From Tabrizicola fusiformis (GTDB lineage Bacteria; Pseudomonadota; Alphaproteobacteria; Rhodobacterales; Rhodobacteraceae): a DNA stretch of 38,406 bases. The DNA lies in the NCBI RefSeq assembly GCF_013328815.1, contig NZ_JABUHN010000022.1, positions 1 through 38,406 of the forward strand. Direction: 5' to 3'. How positions within the stretch are numbered: the first letter of the stretch is position 1; each line of letters starts with the position of its first letter. Shown in pieces: positions 1 to 8,871 of this stretch. A program made the position numbers and the translations under genes. The notes beneath the pieces are model-generated. The model was not told the DNA's origin and did not search any database. It saw only the letters and a list, made by a program, of their open reading frames with translations.

Positions 1-122
1 CCAACTCCCGAGCAAACCTGCAAACCCCACAGAAAAATCGGCGGAAATCCCCCGTTCCAATCATGGGAACCGTTGATTCCAGTGAGCGGGCAATGAAACT
101 GGAAATGATCAGCTTGCCGGAT

Positions 123-145
123 CCTGACTGCTAAAAGCAGTCAGG
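123..145 (+). terminator. Perfect 9-bp hairpin upstream of the redox gene
   Basis: The sequence cctgactgc-taaaa-gcagtcagg forms a perfect 9-bp stem with a 5-nt loop. No T-run follows, so a rho-independent terminator for a gene left of the window is only one reading; a regulatory dyad in front of the next gene is another. The first 120 bases hold no gene that I can recognise. Confidence 0.35.
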
Positions 146-218
146 GGCAGTGAGACAGCACGCGGAAGAAGTGGCTTCAGAAAAAGCGAAGCCTCCGGTC
201 ATAATGAGGAGCGAGCCA

Positions 219-977
219 TTGACCTCAAAACACCGACAGGCCGAGATCTACAGAATGGTGATGCCGGGTCACATCTGCCCATATGGCCTCAAATCGCTCG
301 ACCTGCTGAAACGCAATGGGTTTTCCGTCAGGGACCATCATCTGACGAGCAAAGCAGAGACGGAAGCCTTCAAGGCAGAGCATGGCGTTAAGACAACGCC
401 ACAGACCTTCATTGACGGAAAACGTATTGGCGGACATGACGATCTTGTCGAATTTTTGGGTGGAACTACGGCCACCAAAGACACCGTCACCTACCAGCCG
501 GTCATTGCACTTTTCGGGATGGCAGCACTCATGGCACTGGCGGTCGGCTGGATCGCCGAGGGCCGCATTGTCCCGGTTCCTGCCATCGAGCGTTTTATCT
601 CCACCGCCATGTGTCTTCTGGCGCTGCAGAAGCTGAAAGATGTCGAGGGGTTCTCGACGATGTTCCTGAACTACGACCTGCTCGCGCAGCGATGGGTTCC
701 TTATGCGTATATCTATGCCTATGCCGAAGCTCTCGCAGGTCTGCTGATGCTGGCAGGTATCATGATGTGGCTTTCCATTCCGCTTGCGCTCTTCATCGGA
801 ACGATTGGTGCCGTTTCCGTTTTCAAGGCCGTTTATATCGACAAGCGCGAACTGAAATGCGCCTGTGTCGGCGGCGACAGCAATGTGCCATTGGGTTTCG
901 TGTCGTTGACCGAAAACCTGATGATGATCGCCATGGCTGTGTGGATGCTGTCGAAAACCGGGATGGCGATGCCTTGA
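219..977 (+). CDS. Glutaredoxin-MauE fusion, redox-associated membrane protein
   Basis: The N-terminal ~80 residues form a glutaredoxin-like domain with the active-site motif CPYG (C-P-x-x type with one cysteine) and the conserved stretch KTTPQTFIDGKRIGG, which holds the glutaredoxin cis-proline. The remaining ~165 residues contain several hydrophobic helices like the MauE/DoxX membrane family, ending with a CACVGG cysteine motif facing one side of the membrane. The role inferred is thiol-disulfide exchange across or at the inner membrane. A longer frame opens at a GTG at 150 and there is an ATG at 204. I prefer the TTG at 219 because GAGGAG lies 7 nt before it and the glutaredoxin fold begins right after it. 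It is followed 135 bases later by a metal transporter on the same strand, which suggests metal or redox stress as the context. The exact substrate is unknown. Confidence 0.8.
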   Translation: MTSKHRQAEIYRMVMPGHICPYGLKSLDLLKRNGFSVRDHHLTSKAETEAFKAEHGVKTTPQTFIDGKRIGGHDDLVEFLGGTTATKDTVTYQPVIALFGMAALMALAVGWIAEGRIVPVPAIERFISTAMCLLALQKLKDVEGFSTMFLNYDLLAQRWVPYAYIYAYAEALAGLLMLAGIMMWLSIPLALFIGTIGAVSVFKAVYIDKRELKCACVGGDSNVPLGFVSLTENLMMIAMAVWMLSKTGMAMP

Positions 978-1112
978 CCAGAATGCAGGCTCTTTCTCTG
1001 AAGGAGTTCTAAAAGAACCGTTTGTCCCGAAACGTCGCCACGTCTCCGGGCCAGAAGTAGATAAAACAGACAGAAATCGATCAGTGTTTCTGAGTCATCC
1101 AGAGGAACGAGC

Positions 1113-2027
1113 ATGGCAGCGCAACACGATGATGAAGACGGTCATGATCATGGCCAGACCGTAACCTCCGACAACGAACGCCGGATACGCTTCGTCTTCA
1201 TCTTTACCGCAGGCTATGCGGTGGTTCAGGCCATCGGAGGCTGGCTGTCCGGGTCTCTTGCTCTCATTGCCGACTCTGGCCACATGGTTTCCGATGCGGC
1301 GGCTCTCCTCCTGGCCCTGATTGCCTATAGGGTTGCGCGACGGCCGGCCGATGGCACCCGGACTTATGGCTTCCATCGGGTGCGCGTCCTGGCGGCTCTG
1401 GCAAACGGGGCTACGCTCTTGCTGCTTGTTGCCTGGATCACCTGGGAGGCCATCCAGCGCTTCAACCAGCCGGTCGAGGTGCTGGCCGGACCAATGCTGA
1501 TCGTTGCTACAATCGGGCTTCTGGTGAACCTTGCCGGTGCCTGGATCCTGTGGTCGGGCAACAAGGGCGATGGCAACCTGCGCGGCGCCCTGTTGCATGT
1601 GATCGGCGATCTTCTAGGTTCGGTTGGGGCCATCGCCGCTGCGATCGGCATTATGCTCACCGGCTGGTCCTTCCTTGATCCGCTGCTATCCGTTCTGGTT
1701 GCGGTGCTTGTCGTCAGGTCAGCATGGGCGCTGGTCTCGGACTCGATCCGCGTCTTGCTGCAGGCTGTCCCCAAAGGTCTGGATGCAAGAGCGGCAGAGT
1801 TGGCGCTGGCAGAACTCGATGAAGTTGACGAAGCCGCGCATTTTCATGCGTGGACACTCACCGACGACACCGTCGTTGCTACGGTGCATGTCACTCCGGC
1901 TACAGGAGCAGACACTCTTTCTTTGCCTCGGATTGTCGCAGACTCGCTCAAGAAGAAATATGATATTGATCATGTAACTGTGCAGGTGGACCCGCCGGGC
2001 GAACTTTGGCGGGGTGAAAACCTGTAG
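1113..2027 (+). CDS. Cation diffusion facilitator (CzcD/DmeF-type metal efflux)
   Basis: This is a 304-residue cation diffusion facilitator, which exports divalent metals such as Zn, Co, Ni or Cd from the cytoplasm in exchange for protons. The N-terminus is rich in His and Asp (residues 5-14). Two family metal-site signatures are visible: GHMVSD in the second membrane helix (HxxxD) and HVIGD in the fifth (HxxxD). The loop GTRTYGFHRVRVLAALANG is typical of the family. Six membrane helices are followed by a ~90-residue cytoplasmic domain with the usual metal-binding ferredoxin-like fold. AGAGGA lies 6-7 nt before the ATG. The length is normal. Metal specificity cannot be read from the sequence. 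It probably shares a transcript with the preceding redox gene. Confidence 0.93.
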   Translation: MAAQHDDEDGHDHGQTVTSDNERRIRFVFIFTAGYAVVQAIGGWLSGSLALIADSGHMVSDAAALLLALIAYRVARRPADGTRTYGFHRVRVLAALANGATLLLLVAWITWEAIQRFNQPVEVLAGPMLIVATIGLLVNLAGAWILWSGNKGDGNLRGALLHVIGDLLGSVGAIAAAIGIMLTGWSFLDPLLSVLVAVLVVRSAWALVSDSIRVLLQAVPKGLDARAAELALAELDEVDEAAHFHAWTLTDDTVVATVHVTPATGADTLSLPRIVADSLKKKYDIDHVTVQVDPPGELWRGENL

Positions 2028-2536
2028 AAATAAGTGCCAACCATTTTGCGGCAGTTGTGGCTGGCTTCTGATCGAGAAACGGGGCCGTAACCTCGCTTGG
2101 GAGGGCCTAGAGGTGGCCCTCTCAACTTGGAGCAGTTCGCGCGTCTTTTGTTCAATTGCCGTCGAAACGGCGGCTGGCCGATCGAGAGCTCCGCCTGTCG
2201 TCACTAACTAGTCCGGCTAAACTATCCCACGCTCCCATGGCCTGCCGCGAGATTCAGCCCTCCTGTCTGCCTTGGAACAGTGCGCCAGCAACTCAGTGGG
2301 GTGATATCCATCCTCGAGCAGCGAAGCGGCTTCGCGAACCATAGCGATTGGCTGGACCATAGCGCAGGCCATCCTCTTCGAAATACGCCAGAGAGCCCAA
2401 AAGCCAGGCTCGATGCCAACGCGACTGCGCGAACAGCTTTCGCAGCCAGCGCGGAAAGACATAGCCCGTATAGCCTGAAAGGTAGAGGTGCAGTAGTACC
2501 TCTCCTGCCAACTGTTCAGTGCCGGTTGGATAAATC
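2028..2536. other. 509-bp stretch without a convincing gene
   Basis: Between the CDF gene and the SSB-like gene no frame looks convincingly coding. On the - strand, in-frame text running from the SSB stop to about 2293 and a second frame ending at 2217 (including DGYHPTELLAHCSK) read locally like protein, so a frameshifted remnant downstream of the SSB-like gene is possible. A short hairpin, agaggt-8 nt-acctct, lies at 2484-2503. I could not identify a family. Confidence 0.3.
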
Positions 2537-2878
2537 CTATGCATCCTTGCCGGTCGGCACGACAGCAAACCGGTCGGCCGCGAGCGAAGTCTCATAGACG
2601 GTCTGCCCGTCTTTCTCATAGTTACTTTCCGCGATCCGTCCCCGGACATGCACCAGATCACCGGGCTTCAGGTTTTCCTTCAGCCAGGCAAAACCTGTGG
2701 TGCTACGTTCAAAGAGAGTGACGGTGTTCCAGTCGGTGCGCTCGCGCAACTCGCCGCTGTCCTTGTCGCGCCAGCTGTCGGTGGCCGCGATGCTGACCTT
2801 CAGCACCTTGCCGCCTCCGAGTTCGGTCCGGCGCCCCACATAGCCCTGAATCTGGAATTCGGCATGGGTGTACAACAT
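2537..2878 (-). CDS. Single-stranded DNA-binding protein-like (OB fold), T4SS-linked
   Basis: This 113-residue protein reads like a single-strand-binding protein: an N-terminal strand region (FQIQGYVGRR), then WNTVTLFERS and LKPGDLVHVRGRI, the usual beta-strand signatures of the SSB OB fold. The acidic C-terminal tip of housekeeping SSB is absent, and the protein ends soon after the fold, as plasmid SSB-like proteins often do. The start at 2878 is chosen because AGGAG precedes it at a good distance; a longer frame runs up to 2920. It is the last gene of the virB operon, 54 bases after virB6. A role in coating transferred single-stranded DNA is inferred from this position, not shown. Confidence 0.8.
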   Translation of the reverse strand: MLYTHAEFQIQGYVGRRTELGGGKVLKVSIAATDSWRDKDSGELRERTDWNTVTLFERSTTGFAWLKENLKPGDLVHVRGRIAESNYEKDGQTVYETSLAADRFAVVPTGKDA

Positions 2879-2931
2879 CTCTGTTCTCCTCGTTACGATA
2901 CTGATTTCAAAGGCTCGCACCGCGGGCGGTT

Positions 2932-3957
2932 CTATTTCCCGAGACGGCGGGCCCTTTCGGCAACCCGCACGATCTGACCACCAGCGGCCATGGCGGCGGT
3001 TTTCACGGCGGGGGCGTTTTGGGCGATCTGGCGGCCAACCATCTCTCCGGTGCTGAGACTGCCCGTCCTCTCGCGCGCTCGGACGCCCGGGGTGTTCATC
3101 ATCCCGCGTGTCATCGCGGCGGTGCCCGCTGCCACCGCCGGCGCAGCAACCACCATGAAATTCCCCGAAAGCCCACGCACGATCAGAGGCGTCGCAGCGA
3201 CAAAGCCCTTGGCGAGGAAGACGATGACGAAAAAAGGCACCAGCGATCCGATATTGGTCGCCGAAGCCGGATCTCCCATCTGCGTGAGCAGCGCGTTCGC
3301 CATCCCAACCACAGTCGAGAACATTGCGGCGATCACAACCGGATAGAAGGCATAGCTGACAGTGGTCGAGACCCAGCGATGGAAGAAGTCCTTCGTCGCG
3401 TCAAACAGCGACAGCGCGATCATCACCGGCGCGAGGCCCAGCATCAGCGAGAGCATCATTTTGGCGAAGATCAGCACGATCCCGGTCATAAAGCCGAGCA
3501 GGCTCAGAAGGATCAGCCCGATGCCACTCAGGATCGCGCCGGCCATCCAACCGAGATTGTTGCCGATCGCGTTCAGATAGCCGGTGAACTGTTCGATCAG
3601 ATTGTCGAACTCCGCCGCAAAATGCGTTGCGCCTGCGCCACCACCGCCAACCGAGGCAACCAGCGCACCCGCAATGTAATCCAGACCGCCGATCACCGCA
3701 TTGGCAACAGCGTTGAAATGGGTCCAGTTGAAGGCAAAAAAGCCGATCAGGGTCAGCTTCAGCAGGTACCAGAAGAAAGTGGCCCCATCCATGCTGCGAT
3801 ACTGGAAGGCCATGTTGATACAGAGCCCGATCAGGGACAGGGTCACCATCAGCAGGGTGATCGTGCCGATATTGCCCGCCACCGCCCCGAACTGCGATTC
3901 CGCAGCAGAGGCGAGAAAGCTATCGGCGGAACCGACCATCCAGCTGACGACGCCCAT
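2932..3957 (-). CDS. virB6: VirB6, polytopic inner-membrane T4SS protein
   Basis: This 341-residue protein has about six to seven hydrophobic segments between residues 20 and 280 and a hydrophilic, Arg/Ala-rich tail. The central stretch with FFHRWVSTTVSYAFYPVV and the preceding LMLGLAPVMIALSLF match the conserved core of the VirB6/TrbL family. VirB6 forms part of the inner-membrane channel and contacts the DNA substrate during transfer. The ATG overlaps the stop codon of the preceding gene by one base (TAATG), so translation is probably coupled. Its place near the 3' end of the operon, after virB11, differs from the Agrobacterium order, where virB6 lies between virB5 and virB7. Confidence 0.88.
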   Translation of the reverse strand: MGVVSWMVGSADSFLASAAESQFGAVAGNIGTITLLMVTLSLIGLCINMAFQYRSMDGATFFWYLLKLTLIGFFAFNWTHFNAVANAVIGGLDYIAGALVASVGGGGAGATHFAAEFDNLIEQFTGYLNAIGNNLGWMAGAILSGIGLILLSLLGFMTGIVLIFAKMMLSLMLGLAPVMIALSLFDATKDFFHRWVSTTVSYAFYPVVIAAMFSTVVGMANALLTQMGDPASATNIGSLVPFFVIVFLAKGFVAATPLIVRGLSGNFMVVAAPAVAAGTAAMTRGMMNTPGVRARERTGSLSTGEMVGRQIAQNAPAVKTAAMAAGGQIVRVAERARRLGK

Positions 3958-4370
3958 TACCAGTTGCCCTGGGCTTCGCAGATCGCCTGGACAGCATGGC
4001 GCAGATCATTGGTCTGCCGTCGGAGGGCGCGTTGCGTTTGCGTGTGCTCCGGCGCAGAAATGTCTGCGAACCGCTCGGTGTATTCGGCGGCGGCGGCCGC
4101 CCAGTCCGGGAACCGGATTTCACAGGAGCAATCCTCGCTCTGCACAATGGCCTCCCAGGAGCGCAGCTCATAGAGGCCCATCAGGGTCAGGGCTTTGTAT
4201 GCCTCGCGCGGATTGACCTCTTCGACCCAGATCGGTCGCGCGGGCCGGTCATTGCAGATCCGGTATCGCTGCGGCTCCATCGTCACCGTCAGATCATTGG
4301 TGATCGGAGTCTGGGCGAGCGCCGGAAGCGCGGTGGCCGCGAAGACAGCGGCAATGCAAAGATTGCGCAT
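3957..4370 (-). CDS. Small exported protein in the virB operon, function unknown
   Basis: The 137-residue product starts with a clear signal peptide (MRNLCIAAVFAATALPALAQ), so the mature protein is periplasmic. It has four cysteines after cleavage, two of them in CSC, which allows disulfide bonding. Alternating Trp and Glu-rich helices fill the C-terminal half. I do not recognise a family. It sits between virB11 and virB6 with overlaps on both sides, so it is probably an accessory subunit of this secretion apparatus. The start at 4370 has AAAGGGA just upstream; two in-frame ATGs at 4388 and 4385 are less likely because they would lengthen the n-region. Confidence 0.7.
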   Translation of the reverse strand: MRNLCIAAVFAATALPALAQTPITNDLTVTMEPQRYRICNDRPARPIWVEEVNPREAYKALTLMGLYELRSWEAIVQSEDCSCEIRFPDWAAAAAEYTERFADISAPEHTQTQRALRRQTNDLRHAVQAICEAQGNW

Positions 4371-4384
4371 GGGATTCCCTTTCA

Positions 4385-5389
4385 TCATTCGGCGACAAGG
4401 CGGGTTCGGGTGGCTGCCTCGCCCGTGCCGGGCAGGTAGAATTCGGTGATGCCGCGCGCGCCTTCATGGCGGCCTGCCTGGATGATCACGTCGATCGAGC
4501 CCTCGATATAGGTGATCATATCGGCATAGGTCATCGGCAGGTCGGTCTTCAGGGCAGCAATGGCAAGGCGGCGGACCGCGAGCTGCGGGGTCTCGGCATG
4601 AAGGGTGGTGAGCGATCCACCATGGCCGGTGTTGATCGCCTCGAGGAAGGTGAGGGCCTCCTTGCCGCGCACCTCGCCCAGCACGATCCGGTCGGGCCGC
4701 ATCCGCAGGGTCGAGGTCAGCAGGGCATCGGCACTGCGCATCTCTGACTCCCGGTCCGAGATCAGCGTCACCACATTCGGCTGCTCGGGCCGCAGTTCGG
4801 CCGCCTCCTCGATGGTCAGAATGCGCTCTTCGACTGGAACAAGGGAGAGGATCTTGCGGGCCGCGACGGTCTTACCGGTCGAGGTGCCGCCCGAGACGAT
4901 CATGTTGAGTTTATTCTCGACGCAGAACCGCAGCGACGCTTCGATATCGCCCGAGGCGACGACCGTGCGCAGCGCGAGATTGCGTTCCTTGCGCAACCCC
5001 TCAAGGCTTCGTTCACGCCCGTAGAGAAACCCGAAACTGATCTTGTCCAGGGGCAGGGAGGAGAAGAAGCGCAGCGAAATGGAAAATCCACCCTCGACCG
5101 CTGGCGGCTGGATCACCTGCGCCCGGATCGGCCGGTCGCCCCAGGTGATGCTGACCGAGACGATGGGCTTGCGGGCGCTGAGCGTGGTGTTCGCAGCCGA
5201 GGCGATCTGATTGCCGAGGTCGCGGATTTCCGTGAGCGAGAGCGGGCGCCCGAGATCCCGCATAAAATGATCGCCCTGGAACTCGCCCCAGATCCTTCCA
5301 TCGGGGTTGATGCAGATCTCGATCAGATCCGGGCGGCGGATCGCGTCGCCGAGGCGGGCGAGGGAGGCTTCAAGATAACTTGCCGCCAT
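4385..5389 (-). CDS. virB11: VirB11 traffic ATPase
   Basis: This 334-residue protein is the hexameric secretion ATPase VirB11, which sits at the cytoplasmic base of the channel and switches it between pilus assembly and substrate transfer. The Walker A motif GGTSTGKT lies at residues 167-174. It is followed by RILTIEEAAELR (Asp-box region) and by VLGEVRGKEAL with the His-box stretch TGHGGSLTTLHA. The N-terminal domain (residues 1-130) carries the family's ICINPDGRIW. The length is normal. The ATG overlaps the virB10 stop (TGATG). Confidence 0.96.
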   Translation of the reverse strand: MAASYLEASLARLGDAIRRPDLIEICINPDGRIWGEFQGDHFMRDLGRPLSLTEIRDLGNQIASAANTTLSARKPIVSVSITWGDRPIRAQVIQPPAVEGGFSISLRFFSSLPLDKISFGFLYGRERSLEGLRKERNLALRTVVASGDIEASLRFCVENKLNMIVSGGTSTGKTVAARKILSLVPVEERILTIEEAAELRPEQPNVVTLISDRESEMRSADALLTSTLRMRPDRIVLGEVRGKEALTFLEAINTGHGGSLTTLHAETPQLAVRRLAIAALKTDLPMTYADMITYIEGSIDVIIQAGRHEGARGITEFYLPGTGEAATRTRLVAE

Positions 5390-6702
5390 CAGAGGATCTC
5401 CAGATCGTGGTCGACCATGACGGTAATGCGGGTGCCCTGCGGCACGCGGATCACCGGGCGGATCGACAGGTAGTCCTGCATGACGCTGCGGCTGGCATCG
5501 CGCAGATCGCCCGCAACATCGCTCGCAGCTTCCGATGTGGTCTCGCCGTCGATACTGGCCGCTGCCGCTGCGGGCACCGCTCCGATCAGAGAAATCAGCG
5601 CCGCCGAGCCGAAGCGCTGGCCAAAGCGGGTGTCGACATCGCCGGTGACACCGGAGCGCCCGAGTTCGTCCCCGCCGAATGCGCTGATCGCAACCGTCTG
5701 GTTGTCGGGAAGAATGATGCGGTCCCAGCCGACCATGACACGGGACTGCGCCAGCGAGACCTCGGAGCGGTAGCGCCCGATCAGTTGCGCGCCGCGCGGG
5801 ATCAGCACACGGGTGCCGTCAAAGGAATGCACGTCCTCGGAGACCACGGCGCGGATCACGCCCGGCAGGGTGCTGTCCATCGCAGTCTCCAGCACGGCCT
5901 GGATCATCGTACCCTGCACGACGGTATGGCCTGGATTCACGATCAACTCGGCACGGGTCACCGGCGCAGGCGCTGCGCCGCCGCGGACAAAGGCCTCATC
6001 GGGGCTGAGACGAGCGGCTTCGACTGCCGTTTCGCCTTCAGCCCCGCCGCCCATCCCGGACCAGGCCAGCATGGGCGAATTCACCCGCGCTTCGCGTGCG
6101 GCAGCCTCCGCGGCGCGACGACGTTCCAGCTCGGCAAGTCGCGCATCTTCCTCGCCCTCTCCCTGCGGTCCGAGGCGTGCGATTTCCAGATCCATGCGGA
6201 TCCGCTCCAGCTCGCGATCCCGCTCGACCAGTTGGCGCTCTAGGGCGGCGCGTGCCTCCGCTGAGCTCGCTTCCAGTGCCGCCATCTGTGCCGTCAGATC
6301 GGTGATTGCCGCCTGCGCTCCAGGATCCCCGGTCTCTACCGGGCGTGCACGAAGCTCCTCGAGTTCGCTCTGAAGTCGGGCAAGGGCTTCGCGCAATTCG
6401 AGTTCGGCAGCACTTGGCCCTTCCGGAACCGGGGCAGGGGCGGGCGCAGGTTCCGGGGCCGGCGTTCGCGGGAACTCTCCAAAGCCCGAACCCGCCGTCT
6501 GGAATTCTTCAGCGGCAGCAGTCGGCATACTGGGTTCTGACTTTGGCTGCATCAGCATCCAGCCCAGACCACCGACGGTCAGGATGGCGACACTGCCCAG
6601 AAGAGCCGTGAAGAGGGAAGGGCGGGCGCGGGCTTTGCGTTTGCCGGTTGACGCTTCGATGGCTGCAAGGCGGGCGGAGAGATCGTCGGGCTCGCTGCTC
6701 AT
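5389..6702 (-). CDS. virB10: VirB10/TrbI, inner-to-outer membrane scaffold
   Basis: This 437-residue VirB10 spans the envelope and links the inner-membrane ATPases with the outer-membrane core. One transmembrane helix lies at about residues 28-51, then a Pro/Ala/Glu-rich periplasmic stretch (80-100), a long charged coiled coil (about 105-200) and the C-terminal beta-barrel TrbI domain (about 240-437). The barrel carries typical strings such as HTVVQGTMIQAVLET, VLIPRGAQLIGRY and IPQGTRI-like VPQGTRITV. The start overlaps virB9 by four bases (ATGA). Confidence 0.95.
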   Translation of the reverse strand: MSSEPDDLSARLAAIEASTGKRKARARPSLFTALLGSVAILTVGGLGWMLMQPKSEPSMPTAAAEEFQTAGSGFGEFPRTPAPEPAPAPAPVPEGPSAAELELREALARLQSELEELRARPVETGDPGAQAAITDLTAQMAALEASSAEARAALERQLVERDRELERIRMDLEIARLGPQGEGEEDARLAELERRRAAEAAAREARVNSPMLAWSGMGGGAEGETAVEAARLSPDEAFVRGGAAPAPVTRAELIVNPGHTVVQGTMIQAVLETAMDSTLPGVIRAVVSEDVHSFDGTRVLIPRGAQLIGRYRSEVSLAQSRVMVGWDRIILPDNQTVAISAFGGDELGRSGVTGDVDTRFGQRFGSAALISLIGAVPAAAAASIDGETTSEAASDVAGDLRDASRSVMQDYLSIRPVIRVPQGTRITVMVDHDLEIL

Positions 6703-7439
6703 GACGCGGCTCCGTTCTCGGCATCCGACATGTCCTGGATGCAGATCACTTCCTCACCGAGACGCAGCACCCATTGGCGGTGGACTCCGGAGACGCGGAT
6801 CACGCCTTCGTCCTGCGCCACCGAATTTACCGTGCGCTCGCGGCCGCCCGTCCAGCGGAAGATCGCCGGGATCGGCGTGTTCCGCGGGAAGCGGAAGTAG
6901 GTGAAGGTGCCGTCATCCCAGACTGCGGTCGGCGTAAACTCGGTCTGGCTGCTGGCCGCATAGTTGCTGTTCGGCGCGCCGGCAGCCACGGCATTCGCCA
7001 CTGGCGTGGTGCTGTCCGGATAGCGGAACTGAACGACATAATGCGGGGTCTCGCGCACCTCGACCACGTGGAAATAATAGGAGCGCCGGTTGGTGTAGAC
7101 GGTGATATTGGTCGCCACCCCGGAGGCCACCGGCTTGATGGCAAAGGCCCGGCCGCCCGGAACACCGTCAAACTGGAACCCGGCGGTGTCGCCGGCAATG
7201 ATCGAGCGGATGGACTCGCCCTCGCCGAACTCGACCGAAGTGACCCGGGTCAGGTTGGTGACCACCCGGTAGACCTGACCCTCGGTCCAAGTGGCAATCC
7301 GCACCCGACGGTCATGACCACCCGGGCGCGGCGTGGTTTCCGCGAGAGCGGGAAAGGCAGCCATGGCAATGAGTGCCGCGGCCAGAAGCCGGGAAGGCGA
7401 GGTGAGGCGGGGCAGGGCGCTTGGCCTGAAGCGGTTCAT
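6699..7439 (-). CDS. virB9: VirB9/CagX outer-membrane core protein
   Basis: This 246-residue protein has a signal peptide (about residues 1-33, ending PALA) and reads through as the VirB9/CagX family. It has an N-terminal beta-rich domain with VYRVVTNLTRVTSVEFG, a Pro/Gly linker, and a C-terminal domain with VWDDGTFTYFRFP and WVLRLGEEVICIQDM. VirB9 forms the periplasmic/outer-membrane ring with VirB7 and VirB10. It overlaps both neighbours by four bases. The length is slightly below the Agrobacterium protein but normal for plasmid systems. Confidence 0.93.
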   Translation of the reverse strand: MNRFRPSALPRLTSPSRLLAAALIAMAAFPALAETTPRPGGHDRRVRIATWTEGQVYRVVTNLTRVTSVEFGEGESIRSIIAGDTAGFQFDGVPGGRAFAIKPVASGVATNITVYTNRRSYYFHVVEVRETPHYVVQFRYPDSTTPVANAVAAGAPNSNYAASSQTEFTPTAVWDDGTFTYFRFPRNTPIPAIFRWTGGRERTVNSVAQDEGVIRVSGVHRQWVLRLGEEVICIQDMSDAENGAAS

Positions 7440-8083
7440 TCCGACCGGTCCGATCTGATGGCATATTGGGTCACGGTGAAGCCGAAGGGGTTCTGCCAGA
7501 CATCATCGATGCTGCGTGCCCGCTCGGGCCGGAACTCGAACATCAGCGTTGCGGTGAAGAGGCCGACCTGACCGCCCTGCGGGCTCGTCAGACGTTTGCG
7601 CAGCCGGATCTGCGCCCGGTTCTCGCCGATCAGGGTGATGCTGGCGATCTCGACTGCCATCTCAGCAGTGGGCCCATAGCGCGTCGGTGGGAAACTCTCC
7701 TGCCCGCTGGTCCACATCGCCCGCATGCCGGCTTCGGCCGCACCCGCCGATTGCGCCAGAACCCGGTTCACCCGCAGATCATTGTCGAGCTGGTTGTAGG
7801 TCTCTCGATCCAGAATGTAGCGGTAGATCTGGGACTCGATCACCGCCGGGCGCTCGGATAGCCGCACGGCCTGCACCGTGGCATTGGGCAGGGCGAGGCC
7901 GCTTTCCGGATCATAGGGCACAACGACAGGCAGCGGGGGTTCCACAAAGATCGCGACAGCGGCGGCCGCCAGACAGCCGAGAACCCCAAAGCCCGCGCCC
8001 GCGATCCCGATGACCCGCCACTGCCGTTCCCGGCGCAGAGCACCATAAACTAGCTCTTCCTCGACCACATCCCGGATGCTCAT
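7436..8083 (-). CDS. virB8: VirB8 assembly factor
   Basis: The 215-residue product has a short cytoplasmic N-terminus, a single membrane helix (about residues 26-48) and a periplasmic NTF2-like domain. The domain includes SQIYRYILDRETYNQLDN and PFGFTVTQYAI, both typical of VirB8. VirB8 nucleates assembly of the periplasmic part of the channel. The frame stays open to 8215, but the protein-like region begins at the ATG at 8083, 17 bases after the virB5 stop, and the upstream extension reads as antisense-type Arg/His text. Confidence 0.88.
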   Translation of the reverse strand: MSIRDVVEEELVYGALRRERQWRVIGIAGAGFGVLGCLAAAAVAIFVEPPLPVVVPYDPESGLALPNATVQAVRLSERPAVIESQIYRYILDRETYNQLDNDLRVNRVLAQSAGAAEAGMRAMWTSGQESFPPTRYGPTAEMAVEIASITLIGENRAQIRLRKRLTSPQGGQVGLFTATLMFEFRPERARSIDDVWQNPFGFTVTQYAIRSDRSE

Positions 8084-8100
8084 CGTCGGATCCGCCGCGC

Positions 8101-8871
8101 TCACTCGAGGCTCGGCATGGTGAAATCCATGTAGCGCCGCTCTTCGGCGATGGTCGCGGCATCGACCACGCCCGCATTGCCCGCACCGATGGTCTGGATC
8201 GCCTCCAACTCCCACATGCGTGTCATGGCAATCGCGAGTTCCGCTGTGACACGGGTATTGTGGTCCATCGAGGCCTTCAGATCCTCCATATCGGGAATCA
8301 TCGCGACCAGACGTTCAACCCGGGCGAGCGACTGCGCGGCTTCCTCGTGACTGTTCTGGGCCGCCGCCGAGAGCACGGCACCGGTGGTTGCCCGCGTGGC
8401 GATCCCCTCGGCACCGGGATTGCCGCTGGTTGCGATCTCGCGCAGGGAATCCTCGTCAAACCCCGCACTTGCGAGCGCCGCCTGCATCTGACTGCGCATC
8501 GGCCCGGCGGTCACGCCGAGCAGGTTGCTCCAGTCGCCTTGCTGGATGCCACGGATCAGACCGGGGATGTCCTCGAACTTGGCCTCAAGCAGCTGATCGA
8601 GGTCACCGCCCATGAGTAGACCAAGGATCTCGCGCGGCCCGGTCAGCGAGGTATACATGGTCTGGAGCTGGTCGAATTGCTGCTGGAGCACATCGAGTTG
8701 CTCGAGTGCATTCTCGAAGATATCGCTCTGGATGCCAAAATCCTCCAGCATCTGCTGCAGCTGGCGGATCTCCTGGGCGATGTTCTGGGTATCAACCGTG
8801 GGCACACCCTGCGCGGAAGCACCGGTGGCGAGGCCGAGGCAAAGGGCAGTGCTGATCAGCAGATATCTCAT
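8101..8871 (-). CDS. virB5: VirB5-type minor pilus protein
   Basis: This 256-residue exported protein has a signal peptide ending ATGASAQ and a long alpha-helical, Gln-rich body (residues 25-90) like VirB5, the minor pilin at the tip of the conjugative pilus. Its mature N-terminus (AQGVPTVDTQNIAQ) and its C-terminus (ERRYMDFTMPSLE) are nearly the same as those of the gene just upstream, which has a lytic transglycosylase domain between them. The start overlaps that gene's stop by four bases. Family membership rests on position, size and helical content. Confidence 0.8.
   Translation of the reverse strand: MRYLLISTALCLGLATGASAQGVPTVDTQNIAQEIRQLQQMLEDFGIQSDIFENALEQLDVLQQQFDQLQTMYTSLTGPREILGLLMGGDLDQLLEAKFEDIPGLIRGIQQGDWSNLLGVTAGPMRSQMQAALASAGFDEDSLREIATSGNPGAEGIATRATTGAVLSAAAQNSHEEAAQSLARVERLVAMIPDMEDLKASMDHNTRVTAELAIAMTRMWELEAIQTIGAGNAGVVDAATIAEERRYMDFTMPSLE

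Noticed and set aside
3019-4173. 384-codon open frame on the + strand
   Set aside because: It is antisense to virB6 and the small exported gene; its product is full of Arg, His, Gln and Asp with no fold pattern, as expected from the opposite strand of high-GC genes.
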